A DNA stretch of 64,000 nt from Methanoregula sp. PtaB.Bin085 (lineage in GTDB: Archaea; Halobacteriota; Methanomicrobia; Methanomicrobiales; Methanospirillaceae), in NCBI RefSeq assembly GCF_002067035.1, contig NZ_MVQB01000028.1, positions 1-64,000 on the forward strand, read 5' to 3'. A program made the translations under genes and the position numbers. This document shows positions 17,566 to 25,980 of the stretch, piece by piece; position 1 is the first letter of the stretch, and every line of letters begins with the position of its first letter. The notes under the pieces are model-generated. The model had not been told where the DNA came from. It did not search any database and saw nothing but the letters and a program-made list of their open reading frames with translations.

Positions 17566-18285
17566 ATGGAGAACATCACGGTCATAGGCGTACGGGTCTC
17601 CCGCTCATCCGGAAGAGAGACGACATCGCGGCGCAGGTCTGCGGGAAGGTGAAGTTCCAGGATGGCGATATCCTCTGCGTTGCCTCGACCATCTGGTCCA
17701 AGTCAAAAGGGTATACGAAAAAACTTACCGATATCACGGCATCCGAACGGGCGATCCGGCTCGGAAAACTGAACGGCGAGGACCCGCGGTTCTTGCAGGG
17801 CGTGCTCGATGCTTTTACCGACATCATCATGGAGCACCCGTTCATCCTCTCCGAAATGTCGTTTTGCCACATCGGTGTCCGGGCCGGTGTTGACCAGTCC
17901 AGTATCGACGACGGCATGGTGATCTTCCTCCCGCCCGACCAATGAAGTCTGCGGCAGAACTGCGGAAGGATATTAAAAAGCTCTCAGGAAAGAATGTCGG
18001 CACGATCATCACCGACCCCTGCGGCCGGTCGTTGCGGCGCGGCGAGACCGGCAACGTGATCCGTGACTTCCGGGGCGATACCGACCTCTTCGGTTATTTC
18101 CTGAAGATCACCGGGGAGGCGGTCGTGGACGAGATCGCCGGGTTCTCGAACTGTGTTATGGGCGAGAGCAACAATGGCGTTCCCGCAGCCGTCTTCCGGA
18201 ACTGCGGCCGGTGGCCGGCCACGACAATATCTTCACGACTGCTGAAGATATTACGAAACACGTGCTGAAAAAAGAATATTACTAA
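17566..18285 (+). pseudogene. cofE: Broken coenzyme F420:L-glutamate ligase-like gene (CofE family)
   Basis: Three reading frames joined in order give one CofE-like protein: MENITVIGVR, then GLPLIRKRDDIAAQ through HIGVRAGVDQSSIDDG to LPPDQ, then MKSAAELRKDIKKLSGKNVG with ITDPCGRSLRRG, and finally GHDNIFTTAED to the TAA at 18283. The three joins each need one extra base: near 17594-17596 (GGG), near 17940-17942 (CAATGA), and near 18210-18222 (GGCCGGCC). Between TGNV and DFRGD about a dozen residues usual in this family also seem missing. CofE adds glutamates to coenzyme F420. Either the gene has decayed or the assembly has indel errors; the internal gap favours decay. It overlaps the end of the Sec61-beta gene by 4 bases. 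Confidence 0.75.
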
Positions 18286-18449
18286 GCGGACCGGAACCAC
18301 AGGTCCAAGATGTAAATGACGATACCGATCGCCGCGGCAACGATGATGACCGTGACAGGGCTGATATGGACTGCCCTGCGGTCCTCGCTCTCGTAATAGT
18401 TGACGAGACCCGCGGATGAGAGTAATCTTCCACCTTGCTTCTTTGCCAT
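18282..18449 (-). CDS. Preprotein translocase subunit Sec61-beta (archaeal SecG)
   Basis: A 55-residue tail-anchored subunit of the SecYE-beta channel. It begins MAKKQGGRLLSSAGLVNYYE, where the SSAGL-x-x-YY segment is the archaeal Sec61-beta signature. HISPVTVIIVAAAIGIVIYIL follows as the single membrane helix (about 31-50), and the protein ends WFRSA. The start at 18449 fits family length; the frame stays open far upstream only because it is antisense to the amidohydrolase gene. A TATA-like TTTATATAACGG lies just upstream on this strand. It is divergent from the amidohydrolase gene. Confidence 0.92.
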   Translation of the reverse strand: MAKKQGGRLLSSAGLVNYYESEDRRAVHISPVTVIIVAAAIGIVIYILDLWFRSA

Positions 18450-18494
18450 GCAACATATATTTGGTTTCCCGTTATATAAAGGAGATAGCGCACC

Positions 18495-19535
18495 ATGAAA
18501 ATGCCCGAAAAGAAAGTCTCCGGTTACGCACTGCTCGATGAGGAGCTTGCGCTCTCCCCGGTCGATATGTACATTGAGAACGGGACCGTTACGGCAATCG
18601 AGGAGAATTCCCGGGCGCCGCAGATCTGGATCTTCCCGGCGCTGTACAATGCCCACACGCACCTTGGCGACACCATTGCAATGGACTGCGGGACGACCGG
18701 CAGTCTTGCGGATCTCGTCGCCCCGCCCGACGGGCTGAAACACCGGCTCCTGCGGGCTGCCCCGCGTGAGGATATCGTGGGAGGTATGCGGGCCGGCATG
18801 GAGGGGATGATCGCGGCCGGCACGGCAGGATGCGCCGATTTCCGGGAAGGGGGTATTGACGGCGTCCGGATGCTGGAGGAGGCCGCCCGTGGCCTTCCCT
18901 TCCGGCCCTTTGCCTTCGGCCGCGAAGGCGGCGAGACCGTTGCCGGCGGCCTCGGGATCAGCAGCACGCGGGATGTGCCGGATGCCGGACGGCTGGTTGC
19001 GGCAGCAAAAAAGGCAGGAAAGAAGATCGCGTTCCACGCGGGCGAACGGGATTCCGCGGATATCGATGACGCCATTGGGTACGGGCCGGATCTCCTCGTC
19101 CACATGACCCATGCAACAAAGAAGCAGCTCCGCGAATGCGCCGAGAGAGATATCCCGATCGCGGTCTGCCCGAGATCGAACTGGATCCTCGGCGTGACAT
19201 CCACGTCCCGCTGCCCGCCCCTCGCCCTCATGGAGGACCTGGGCTGCACTGTCTGCCTCGGCACGGACAACGCCATGTTTGTCCCGCCGGACCTCTTCTC
19301 CGAGATGGCATTCGTCTCGGCCGTGTACCGCCTTCCCCCCCCGGCCATCCTCCGGGCAGCGGTGCGGGGCTCGGCCGTCACCGGTCCTTCGTTCTTCATC
19401 CGGAAGGGCGGGCGGGCAAACCTTTTTACCGTGGATCCGGCCCGGTCGGCCCTCCGGTTCTCGCGCGATCCGCTCGCAACGCTGGTAAAACGGGCTGATC
19501 GGGCAATTATCAGGACAAACGTTTTTACTTTGTAA
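18495..19535 (+). CDS. Amidohydrolase-family metal-dependent hydrolase
   Basis: A TIM-barrel hydrolase of the cytosine deaminase/chlorohydrolase-like group. The metal ligands are all visible: NAHTH (H54, H56), FHAGE (H181), VHMTHAT (H203 or H206) and CLGTDN (D258). At 346 residues it is shorter than most members, with small beta-sandwich flanks. GGAGAT about ten bases before the ATG is a reasonable ribosome site. The substrate is not evident; deamination of a purine or pyrimidine-like ring is the usual reaction. Sec61-beta is divergent from it. Confidence 0.88.
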   Translation: MKMPEKKVSGYALLDEELALSPVDMYIENGTVTAIEENSRAPQIWIFPALYNAHTHLGDTIAMDCGTTGSLADLVAPPDGLKHRLLRAAPREDIVGGMRAGMEGMIAAGTAGCADFREGGIDGVRMLEEAARGLPFRPFAFGREGGETVAGGLGISSTRDVPDAGRLVAAAKKAGKKIAFHAGERDSADIDDAIGYGPDLLVHMTHATKKQLRECAERDIPIAVCPRSNWILGVTSTSRCPPLALMEDLGCTVCLGTDNAMFVPPDLFSEMAFVSAVYRLPPPAILRAAVRGSAVTGPSFFIRKGGRANLFTVDPARSALRFSRDPLATLVKRADRAIIRTNVFTL

Positions 19536-19567
19536 ATCCAACAAAACAGGCATGTTTGTTTTGGGTG

Positions 19568-20002
19568 ATGCCGGTGTTTTCTAATATCCTTGTCGCGGTC
19601 GATGGCTCGGATGCCAGCCAGCGCGCATTGATCCGCGCTGTTGAAGAAGCAAAGGTGTGGAATGCCAGGCTCCATATCATCTACACGGTGGAGACCGGGC
19701 TCTTCTCCTCGCTCCCTGCCGACAGCACGGTCGAGATCATGTACCGTGTCCTTGAGACCGAAGGGAACACGGTCCTCGAAAAAGCAAAAAAATATGCCAC
19801 AGAGAAAGGCGTTACCGCAATAACACACATACAGCAGGGCCATGCGGCAAGCGAGATCGTCTCCCTTGCCGAGAAAGAGAAAGCCGATCTGATCGTTGTA
19901 GGTTCGCACGGCAAGAGCCAGGCCGACCGCCTCCTTATCGGGAGCGTGAGCGCCCATGTCGTCAACCACAGCAGAATCACAACCATGGTGGTGAGATCAT
20001 AA
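19568..20002 (+). CDS. Universal stress protein (UspA family)
   Basis: A single-domain UspA-type ATP-binding protein of 144 residues. The start MPVFSNILVAVDGSDAS is typical, with the DGS at the end of strand 1. The ATP loop VVGSHGKSQADRLLIGSVS fits G-x2-G-x9-G-S exactly. I chose the ATG at 19568 and not the upstream TTG (19556), because it gives the usual short strand-1 start. It is 5 bases upstream of the CBS gene and likely in one operon with it. Confidence 0.93.
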   Translation: MPVFSNILVAVDGSDASQRALIRAVEEAKVWNARLHIIYTVETGLFSSLPADSTVEIMYRVLETEGNTVLEKAKKYATEKGVTAITHIQQGHAASEIVSLAEKEKADLIVVGSHGKSQADRLLIGSVSAHVVNHSRITTMVVRS

Positions 20003-20007
20003 CAGAA

Positions 20008-20856
20008 ATGATTGTCAGGGACTACATGACATCCGACGTGGTCCACGTCGAGATCCCCGGAAACCGGGACGATGTCCTCAAGATCCTCAAACGGACGGGC
20101 ATTTCCGGTGTTCCGGTCATCAAGCACAAGAAGATCGTCGGCATCATCACCCGTAAGGACCTTCTCCGCAAGCCCGAGGAGACCCAGCTTGGCCTCCTGA
20201 TGACCTCAAAGCCTGTCACCATCGGTCCCGACACCACCGTGAGCGATGCGGCACGTATCCTCGTTGAGAAGAAGATCCGCCGCCTGCCGGTTGTCGAGGA
20301 CGGCCACCTGCTCGGCCTGCTCTCGGTCGCCGACCTCATCCACGCGATCGCCCAGAAGAAGATCAAGGACGAGATCAAGGACAGTTACATGAGCCAGACC
20401 TTTGCACTCTGGGAAGAGACACCGCTGCCGGTTGTCGGCCGGGTCATGGAGATATCCGGTGTCGATGCAATCCCGATCCTTGATGCCGAGAACCGGCTGC
20501 AGGGGATCATCTCGGAACGCGATCTCATCCGCAGCTCCTCCATCGAGGACAGCGTCGGCGTCTCCGACTTCTCGAACGGTACTGATGACGACGAGTGGAC
20601 CTGGGAGAGCATCCGGGACAACCACACCATCAGCTTCGGCATCTCCAGGGTCCAGCTCCCGAACCGCCCCGTCAAGCTTGCCATGGTCAAGAACGTGGTC
20701 GCGGTCCCGGCGAACGCCGAGGTCAGCGAGTGCGCACTCAAGATGCGGAGGGCACGGGTCGATCAGCTGCCGGTGGTCAATGGCGACAAGCGGCTCGTTG
20801 CCATGCTCTATGACCGCGAGCTCATCAGGTCGCTCTGCCGTGATGGGCAGGAATGA
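20008..20856 (+). CDS. CBS-domain protein with four CBS repeats
   Basis: 282 residues composed almost wholly of two Bateman modules. CBS units start at about residues 5 (RDYMTSDVV), 65 (LLMTSKPVTI), 127 (MSQTFALW) and 222 (LAMVKNVVAVP). Each has the G-(I/V)-P-V or LPVV core and an LxGLLSVADL or LQGIISERDL end. There is an acidic loop (TDDDEWTWE) in the third-fourth linker. Such proteins sense adenine nucleotides and adjust partner enzymes; the partner is unknown. It follows uspA by 5 bases. Confidence 0.93.
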   Translation: MIVRDYMTSDVVHVEIPGNRDDVLKILKRTGISGVPVIKHKKIVGIITRKDLLRKPEETQLGLLMTSKPVTIGPDTTVSDAARILVEKKIRRLPVVEDGHLLGLLSVADLIHAIAQKKIKDEIKDSYMSQTFALWEETPLPVVGRVMEISGVDAIPILDAENRLQGIISERDLIRSSSIEDSVGVSDFSNGTDDDEWTWESIRDNHTISFGISRVQLPNRPVKLAMVKNVVAVPANAEVSECALKMRRARVDQLPVVNGDKRLVAMLYDRELIRSLCRDGQE

Positions 20857-20897
20857 CAACCTTTAAATTTCCTGATATCACCTAATACTTTACAGCG

Positions 20898-20907
20898 CTT
20901 TTATAAT
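20898..20907 (+). promoter_or_regulatory. Candidate psmB promoter (TATA box)
   Basis: CTTTTATAAT lies 34-43 bases before the psmB ATG. A GGGAG ribosome site follows at 20931-20935. Confidence 0.5.
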
Positions 20908-20940
20908 CATCCAGCGTTTGTTTGTTTTTAGGGAGTTACC

Positions 20941-21582
20941 ATGCCCGAACAGTTACAGGAGTCCATGAAGGGGACAACAACGATAGGCATTGTTTTTGCC
21001 GGCGGTGTTGTCCTTGCAACCGAGAAGCGGGCGACCATGGGCTACATGATCGCAAGCAAGAAAGCCAAGAAAGTCTACCAGGTAGCCGAGCGAATCGGGA
21101 TGACCACCGCCGGAGGAGTGGGCGACGCACAGCAGCTTGCACGCATCCTGACCGTTGAATGCAACCTGTATCAGATCCGCAGGTCCCGGGCCATCACGGT
21201 CGGCGCAGCAGCAACCCTGCTCTCGAATTACCTGAACCAGAACCGGTATTTCCCGTACTATGTCCAGCTGCTGGTCGGCGGCATTGACGAGAACGGCCCG
21301 AGCGTCTACTCAGTGGACGCGATGGGTGGTGCAACGAAGGAGGAGGAGATCGTTGCAACCGGTTCCGGCTCGCCCATGGCATACGGTGTGCTCGAGGACC
21401 GGTTCCGGAAGGATATGCCCCGCGACGAGGCGATCGAGCTTGCGGTCCGGTCACTGAAGTCCGCGATGAAACGTGATGCAGGATCAGGGGAAGGGATCCA
21501 GGTCGTTGTGATCACAAAGGAGAAATACGAGGTGCTGGGCGAGGACGCCCTCAAGAAGTATTCTGCCACGAACGGCGCCTAA
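20941..21582 (+). CDS. psmB: Proteasome subunit beta
   Basis: The catalytic subunit of the archaeal 20S proteasome. A short propeptide (MPEQLQESMKG) is cut to expose Thr12 in TTTIGIVFAGGVVLATEKRA. Asp/Lys partners of the catalytic Thr (E-K-R in ATEKRA) and the SVDAMGG and GSGSPMAYG blocks match the family. Length 213 is normal. It lies directly ahead of the FttA gene. Two U-rich tracts fill the 24-base gap. Confidence 0.97.
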   Translation: MPEQLQESMKGTTTIGIVFAGGVVLATEKRATMGYMIASKKAKKVYQVAERIGMTTAGGVGDAQQLARILTVECNLYQIRRSRAITVGAAATLLSNYLNQNRYFPYYVQLLVGGIDENGPSVYSVDAMGGATKEEEIVATGSGSPMAYGVLEDRFRKDMPRDEAIELAVRSLKSAMKRDAGSGEGIQVVVITKEKYEVLGEDALKKYSATNGA

Positions 21583-21586
21583 CCTC

Positions 21587-21606
21587 TTTTTTGGGAAGAC
21601 TTTTTT
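21587..21606 (+). terminator. Paired U-tracts between psmB and fttA
   Basis: T6 at 21587-21592 follows the psmB stop by four bases, and T6 at 21601-21606 ends directly before the fttA ATG. U-rich tracts serve as archaeal terminators. The sequence GGGAAG between them can be the fttA ribosome site. Confidence 0.5.
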
Positions 21607-23526
21607 ATGCTGATTGAAGAACGGCTCAAGGAGCTCAAAGATAAAATCAATGAGAAGGTGCCCCGCGGCATCACCGTGACGCAGGTCGAGTTCGAAGGAC
21701 CCGAGCTGGTCATTTACACTGACGACCCGAAACGCTTTGCCGATGAGGCAGACCTCATCAAGATCCTTGCCCGCGACCTGCGAAAAAGGATCGTAGTCCG
21801 GCCGACTATCCTGGAGGATCCCGAGAAGGCAAACACCGAGATCAAGGCCGTGGTACCGGAGACCGCCGGCATCACGGACATCTTCTTCGATGCCGATACC
21901 GGCGAAGTGCTGATCGAGGCCGAGAAGCCCGGTGTGGTCATTGGCAAGAACGGGACAACGCTCCGGGACATTACCCGGCATATCGGCTGGACGCCCAAGG
22001 TCGTCCGGACACCGCCGATCGAGAGCTCCACGGTCAAGCAGATCCGGCAGTACCTCCGGTCCGTGAACGAGGACCGCAAGCAGTTCCTCCGGACCATCGG
22101 CAGGCGGATCCACCGGGATATCCCCGGCCGCGAGGAGATGGGGAAGGATGCCACCCGGAAGGACCAGTGGATCCGGGTGACGATGCTCGGCTGCTGCCGG
22201 GAAGTCGGCCGCGCCGCGTTCCTCCTGACAACACAGAACAGCCGGATCCTGATCGACTGCGGGGAAAAGCCGGACAATGCCGGGGGCACGCCCTATCTCT
22301 ACGTACCGGAGATCCACCCGCTCGCCTCGCTCGATGCGGTGGTCCTCACCCACGCCCACCTCGACCACTGCGCCCTGATCCCGCTGCTGTACAAGTACGG
22401 GTACGAGGGGCCGGTCTACTCCACGCCGCCGACCCGCGATCTCTCCGCGATGCTCCAGCTCGATTACCTCGACGTGATTAACAAGGAAGGCCGGAAGATC
22501 CCGTATTCGTCGCAGGAGGTCAAGACCTACATCCAGCACTCCATCACGCTCAACTACGGCAGCGTGACCGATATCGCACCGGACGTCAAGCTCACCTTCC
22601 ACAACGCCGGTCACATCCTCGGCTCGGCCATCGCCCACTTCCATGTCGGTGACGGGATGTACAATATCGCGTTCACGGGCGACTTCAACTATGCCAAGAG
22701 CCGGCTCTTCAACCCGGCCATCAACCAGTTCCCCCGGCTCGAGGCGCTCTTCATGGAGAGCACATATGGCGGCAGCAACGACTTCCAGCAGCCCCGCTCG
22801 GATGCCGAAGGCCTCCTGTACGAGACCATCAACAGGGTGCTTTCCCGCGGCGGCAAGGTCATCATCCCGGCCTTTGCTGTCGGGCGTTCGCAGGAGGTCA
22901 TGCTCGCCCTTGAGGAAGGCATGCGCCTTGGCAAGATCCCGAAGGTGAAGATCTACCTTGACGGTATGATCCGCGAGGCGACCGCTATCCACACAACGTA
23001 CCCGGAGTACCTGAACACCGAGCTGCGCAACCTCATCTTCCGGGAGGGCATGAACCCGTTCCTTGCCGAGTGCTTCCAGCAGGTGGACTCCTCCGAGCTC
23101 CGCGAGAAGGTCATCTCAGGCGACCCCTGTGTCATCATCTCTACAAGCGGCATGCTGAACGGCGGGCCGGTCATGGAGTACCTGCTGAGCCTTGCGCAGG
23201 ACGAGAAGAACGCGCTCGTCTTTGTCGGGTACCAGGCGGATGGCACCTACGGCCGGCGCATCCAGAAGGGCTGGCGCGAGGTCCCGATGGGCCGCAAGGG
23301 GACCATCACCATCAACCTCGAGATCACGACAGTCGACGGGTTCAGCGGTCACTCCGACCGCCGGCAACTGATGAACTACATCGGCCAGATCCAGCCGCGT
23401 CCCGAGAAGATCTTCTGTGTCCACGGTGACGAGAACAATACCATCGACCTTGCCAGTTCTATCTACAAGCGCTACCATATCGAGACGCATTCGCCGATGA
23501 ACCTCGAGACATACCGCATGCTCTGA
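21607..23526 (+). CDS. fttA: Beta-CASP ribonuclease aCPSF1/FttA, transcription termination factor
   Basis: Archaeal CPSF73-like nuclease that cleaves RNA at U-rich 3' ends and drives transcription termination. It has two N-terminal KH-type domains (about 1-140; GVVIGKNGTTLRDITRHIGW is the clear KH loop), then a metallo-beta-lactamase core with LTHAHLDHC (about 248-256), FTGDFNYAKSRL, and the beta-CASP part with PAFAVGRSQEV. FSGHSDRRQL and CVHGD near the end carry the last metal histidines. At 639 residues it is full length. The gene order psmB-fttA is common in methanogens as far as I know. Confidence 0.96.
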   Translation: MLIEERLKELKDKINEKVPRGITVTQVEFEGPELVIYTDDPKRFADEADLIKILARDLRKRIVVRPTILEDPEKANTEIKAVVPETAGITDIFFDADTGEVLIEAEKPGVVIGKNGTTLRDITRHIGWTPKVVRTPPIESSTVKQIRQYLRSVNEDRKQFLRTIGRRIHRDIPGREEMGKDATRKDQWIRVTMLGCCREVGRAAFLLTTQNSRILIDCGEKPDNAGGTPYLYVPEIHPLASLDAVVLTHAHLDHCALIPLLYKYGYEGPVYSTPPTRDLSAMLQLDYLDVINKEGRKIPYSSQEVKTYIQHSITLNYGSVTDIAPDVKLTFHNAGHILGSAIAHFHVGDGMYNIAFTGDFNYAKSRLFNPAINQFPRLEALFMESTYGGSNDFQQPRSDAEGLLYETINRVLSRGGKVIIPAFAVGRSQEVMLALEEGMRLGKIPKVKIYLDGMIREATAIHTTYPEYLNTELRNLIFREGMNPFLAECFQQVDSSELREKVISGDPCVIISTSGMLNGGPVMEYLLSLAQDEKNALVFVGYQADGTYGRRIQKGWREVPMGRKGTITINLEITTVDGFSGHSDRRQLMNYIGQIQPRPEKIFCVHGDENNTIDLASSIYKRYHIETHSPMNLETYRML

Positions 23527-23537
23527 CGGGCTCGGTT

Positions 23538-24653
23538 ATGCGCCGGTATCTCCCCCTTTTTATCGGATACTTCACCGTTATGGCGCTCTCCAATGCCATT
23601 GTCCCGGTTCTCCCCGCGTACTCTCCCGATGCATCGGCCCACGGGCTCATCTATGCCGGGTATTTCCTCGGCGCCTTCCTCGTCACGCTCCCGGCCGGCA
23701 TCCTGACAGACCGGTACGGGCGCCTCCCGTTTGTCCGGCTCGGCCTCCTCATCTCGCTTGCGAGCGGCCTCTTCCTTACGGTGACCTCAGATCCTGTTCC
23801 TGTCATCACTGCCCGTTTTGTCGAGGGGGTCGGGGCAGGCCTCTTTGTCGCTGCTGCAATGGCCATGGTCAATGCCGATCCCGGCCATGTCCGGCTGAGC
23901 GGGTGGCTGATGGCATCGCAGAACGCCGGGCTCGTCACGGGCCTTGCCCTTGCCGGCTGGCTCGCTGCATACCTCGGCACACCTCCCGCCGGGATCGCCC
24001 TCTTCACCCTCCTGCTCGCCGTGCCGGCTGTTGCGAGCCTGCTGGTCCGCGAACCTGCGGCAACAGCGGCTCCGGCCGGCATAACCGGCAGGGAAATTTT
24101 CCATATAGCCCGGCACCACCGCTGGCTCTGGTACTCGACCATCATCATCGGTATTACCGGCGTTGTCACCGCCCTGTACCCGAAACACTCCGGCGCGGGT
24201 TCCGGCGAGCTGGGGACCTGGATGGCCATGATGGGGATTGCAACGATCATCGCGGTAATCGCCAGTGCCCGCATGGCACCGGAGCCGGTGACCGCCATCC
24301 GGTGGGGAGCGATCCTCATGGCCGGCGGGATCGTCCTCCTGTTCTTCTCCCCGGCCGGGTTCCTTGTCATCGGGGCAGTGGCCGGTGTCGTCATCATCTC
24401 CCAGATGGCGTTCCTTGCCGGAACAACGGGGAACCAGGGCACGGTCATGGGCCTGTACTCCGCCTTCGCGTACCTCGGCATGGCCCTCCTGCCGGCTGCC
24501 GCCGGTTTCTGTGCCGACGGGCTCGGGTTTCCGGCAGCGTTCCTCACAGCGGCCCTTGCCGCGATCTCGGTAGCGGCGACCATCGGCCTCTGTTCCTGCG
24601 TCACGGCCGGAAGAGATGCAGAAATCCTGCCTGCCCGTGAAAATAAGCAATAG
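23538..24653 (+). CDS. MFS transporter, 12-helix type
   Basis: A membrane transporter of 371 residues with about 11-12 helices. Motif A is partly preserved in GILTDRYGRLPFVRLG (about 53-68). The helix-4 stretch RFVEGVGAGLFVAAAMAMV resembles sugar and drug exporters. The substrate is unknown. It starts 12 bases after fttA and may be read through. Its last 38 bases overlap an open extension of the next gene, but the true start of that gene is further on. Confidence 0.85.
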   Translation: MRRYLPLFIGYFTVMALSNAIVPVLPAYSPDASAHGLIYAGYFLGAFLVTLPAGILTDRYGRLPFVRLGLLISLASGLFLTVTSDPVPVITARFVEGVGAGLFVAAAMAMVNADPGHVRLSGWLMASQNAGLVTGLALAGWLAAYLGTPPAGIALFTLLLAVPAVASLLVREPAATAAPAGITGREIFHIARHHRWLWYSTIIIGITGVVTALYPKHSGAGSGELGTWMAMMGIATIIAVIASARMAPEPVTAIRWGAILMAGGIVLLFFSPAGFLVIGAVAGVVIISQMAFLAGTTGNQGTVMGLYSAFAYLGMALLPAAAGFCADGLGFPAAFLTAALAAISVAATIGLCSCVTAGRDAEILPARENKQ

Positions 24654-24690
24654 ATTCATCTGCGATCAAGGGAAATTTCGTCATGTGAAT

Positions 24691-25680
24691 ATGAGATCCT
24701 CAACCCTGGTCCTAATCCTCTTCTTATCGTTCCTGCTCATCCCAGCGCTTCCTGCGGAGGATGCCGTGGAATGGTACACAAAGGGGCAGGATGCCCTCAA
24801 GGTCAATGACCCCGCTGCAGCCATTACGTTTTTCAACAATGCCCTAAAACAGGACAGCAGGTTCGCCCAGGCCTATGCCGGGAGGGCTGCAGCGCTCAAT
24901 ATGCAGGGAAAATATTCCGAGGCCATCGATTCAGCGGACGATGCTCTTGCGATTAAATCAATGGACCCGGTAGCGCTCAATGCCCGGGCATATGCCTTTT
25001 TCAAACTCGGGCAATACGAGACCGCAATCACCGCATACGACAACCTCTTTATTGTCGAACAGAACCGCAAGGACGCGTACTGCAACCAGGCAAACGCATA
25101 CCTGATGCTCAACGATACGTCCGCGCCGGCTCTCGTGGCATCCGACCGCTGTACAATGCTCAATTCCGATGATTTCATGGCATGGAACAACAAGGGAGCG
25201 ATGCTTATGCTGGCAAAAAAGTACGAAGCAGCGCTCGCTGCATTCGACCGTGCAACGGAGATCACCATCAAAAATGCAACGGTCTGGAATAACAAGGGGA
25301 AGGCGCTGGTCGCAGTTGGCAAACCCAACGATGCGCTGGAGTGTTTCAACAAGGCCCTCGGGATCGATCCTAATTTTGCGGAAGCAAAGGCGAACAAGGC
25401 TGATGCGCTTGGCAGGCAGCAGTCCTTCACGATCGCGGGCACGATTACGCCGAAGGAGACCGTCAGCCGCATCGGCACGCTCTTCACCATTGTCACAACC
25501 CCGCCGGAAGTGACAGCGGACGTAACCGGAGAGCCACAGGCTGAGACACCCACGGAATCCGCTGCCCCCGCAAAGACAACGATCCCGAAAAAGACGACCT
25601 ATTCACCTGTTTCCCCCGTGACCGTGCTCTTTGCGCTTGCGGTTATTGCGGGGCTGGCTGTTGTGATGAGACGGGAGTAA
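24691..25680 (+). CDS. Secreted TPR-repeat protein with C-terminal membrane tail
   Basis: A signal peptide (MRSSTLVLILFLSFLLIPALPA) directs export, so I start at 24691; the open frame upstream would place the signal internally. About six TPR units follow (from EWYTKGQDALKVNDPAAAI to ALECFNKALGIDPNFAEA, residues about 28-225). A Thr/Pro-rich linker leads to a hydrophobic helix (about 305-325) and a final VVMRRE. The tail is preceded by TYSPVSPVT, similar to tails of other surface proteins here. It probably serves in protein contacts at the cell surface. Confidence 0.85.
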   Translation: MRSSTLVLILFLSFLLIPALPAEDAVEWYTKGQDALKVNDPAAAITFFNNALKQDSRFAQAYAGRAAALNMQGKYSEAIDSADDALAIKSMDPVALNARAYAFFKLGQYETAITAYDNLFIVEQNRKDAYCNQANAYLMLNDTSAPALVASDRCTMLNSDDFMAWNNKGAMLMLAKKYEAALAAFDRATEITIKNATVWNNKGKALVAVGKPNDALECFNKALGIDPNFAEAKANKADALGRQQSFTIAGTITPKETVSRIGTLFTIVTTPPEVTADVTGEPQAETPTESAAPAKTTIPKKTTYSPVSPVTVLFALAVIAGLAVVMRRE

Positions 25681-25755
25681 TTTTTTTTCTGGACGGGACC
25701 GGAACGCCGGGACGAGATCTGACATTTTTATCCCATATAATTCCTGTTTTCGAAC

Positions 25756-25818
25756 ATGAAAACCCCCCTCTTTCGCCACCAGTCCCCCCAATGGGGGGAC
25801 GGGGCGCAGATGCGATAG
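25756..25818 (-). repeat. Intergenic repeat B, copy 3 (inverted)
   Basis: The reverse complement reads TATCGCA, TGCGCCCCG, a CCCCCATTGGGGG hairpin, ACTGGTGGCG, AAGAGGGGGG. It matches copy 5 (44703) best, and copy 4 in outline. Confidence 0.7.
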
Positions 25819-25865
25819 CGGATAATTCCCGATTCTCATGAATTTCCCAAAAACATTCTGAGTAG

Positions 25866-25925
25866 CAATCGCAATGCGCCCCCGCCCCCAACGGGGGCAG
25901 GGCTGGCGCAAGGGGGGCGATCATA
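25866..25925 (+). repeat. Intergenic repeat B, copy 4
   Basis: It contains ATCGCAATGCGCCCCCGCC, the hairpin CCCCCAACGGGGG, CAGGGCTGGCGCAAGG and GGGGCGATCAT. It agrees with copies 1 and 2 in the right half and with copy 5 at the left edge. Confidence 0.75.
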
Positions 25926-25980
25926 TCTGCTGATAGAGAATTTCTTCTGATGAAAAATCTCCGGTTTTGATATCTCTGTA

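Larger units (their letters stand above)
25681..25980. other. Intergenic region holding two repeat B copies
   Basis: 300 bases between convergent genes. It contains copies 3 and 4 of repeat B as an inverted pair about 50 bases apart. A T8 run at 25681-25688 right after the TPR gene stop is a probable terminator. Confidence 0.65.

Noticed and set aside
17942-17945. ATGA overlap inside the cofE-like gene taken as two coupled genes, or as programmed frameshifting
   Set aside because: The protein needs two more frame changes elsewhere and lacks a segment, so decay or sequence error is simpler than a designed split or recoding site.
18524-19969. Long minus-strand frames (up to 481 codons) opposite the amidohydrolase and UspA genes
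   Set aside because: Antisense shadows. Only the last 56 codons of the neighbouring frame (18282-18449) are real, as Sec61-beta.
21484-22992. A 502-codon open frame opposite psmB/fttA
   Set aside because: It is the shadow of two highly conserved genes on the plus strand and has no recognisable motif.
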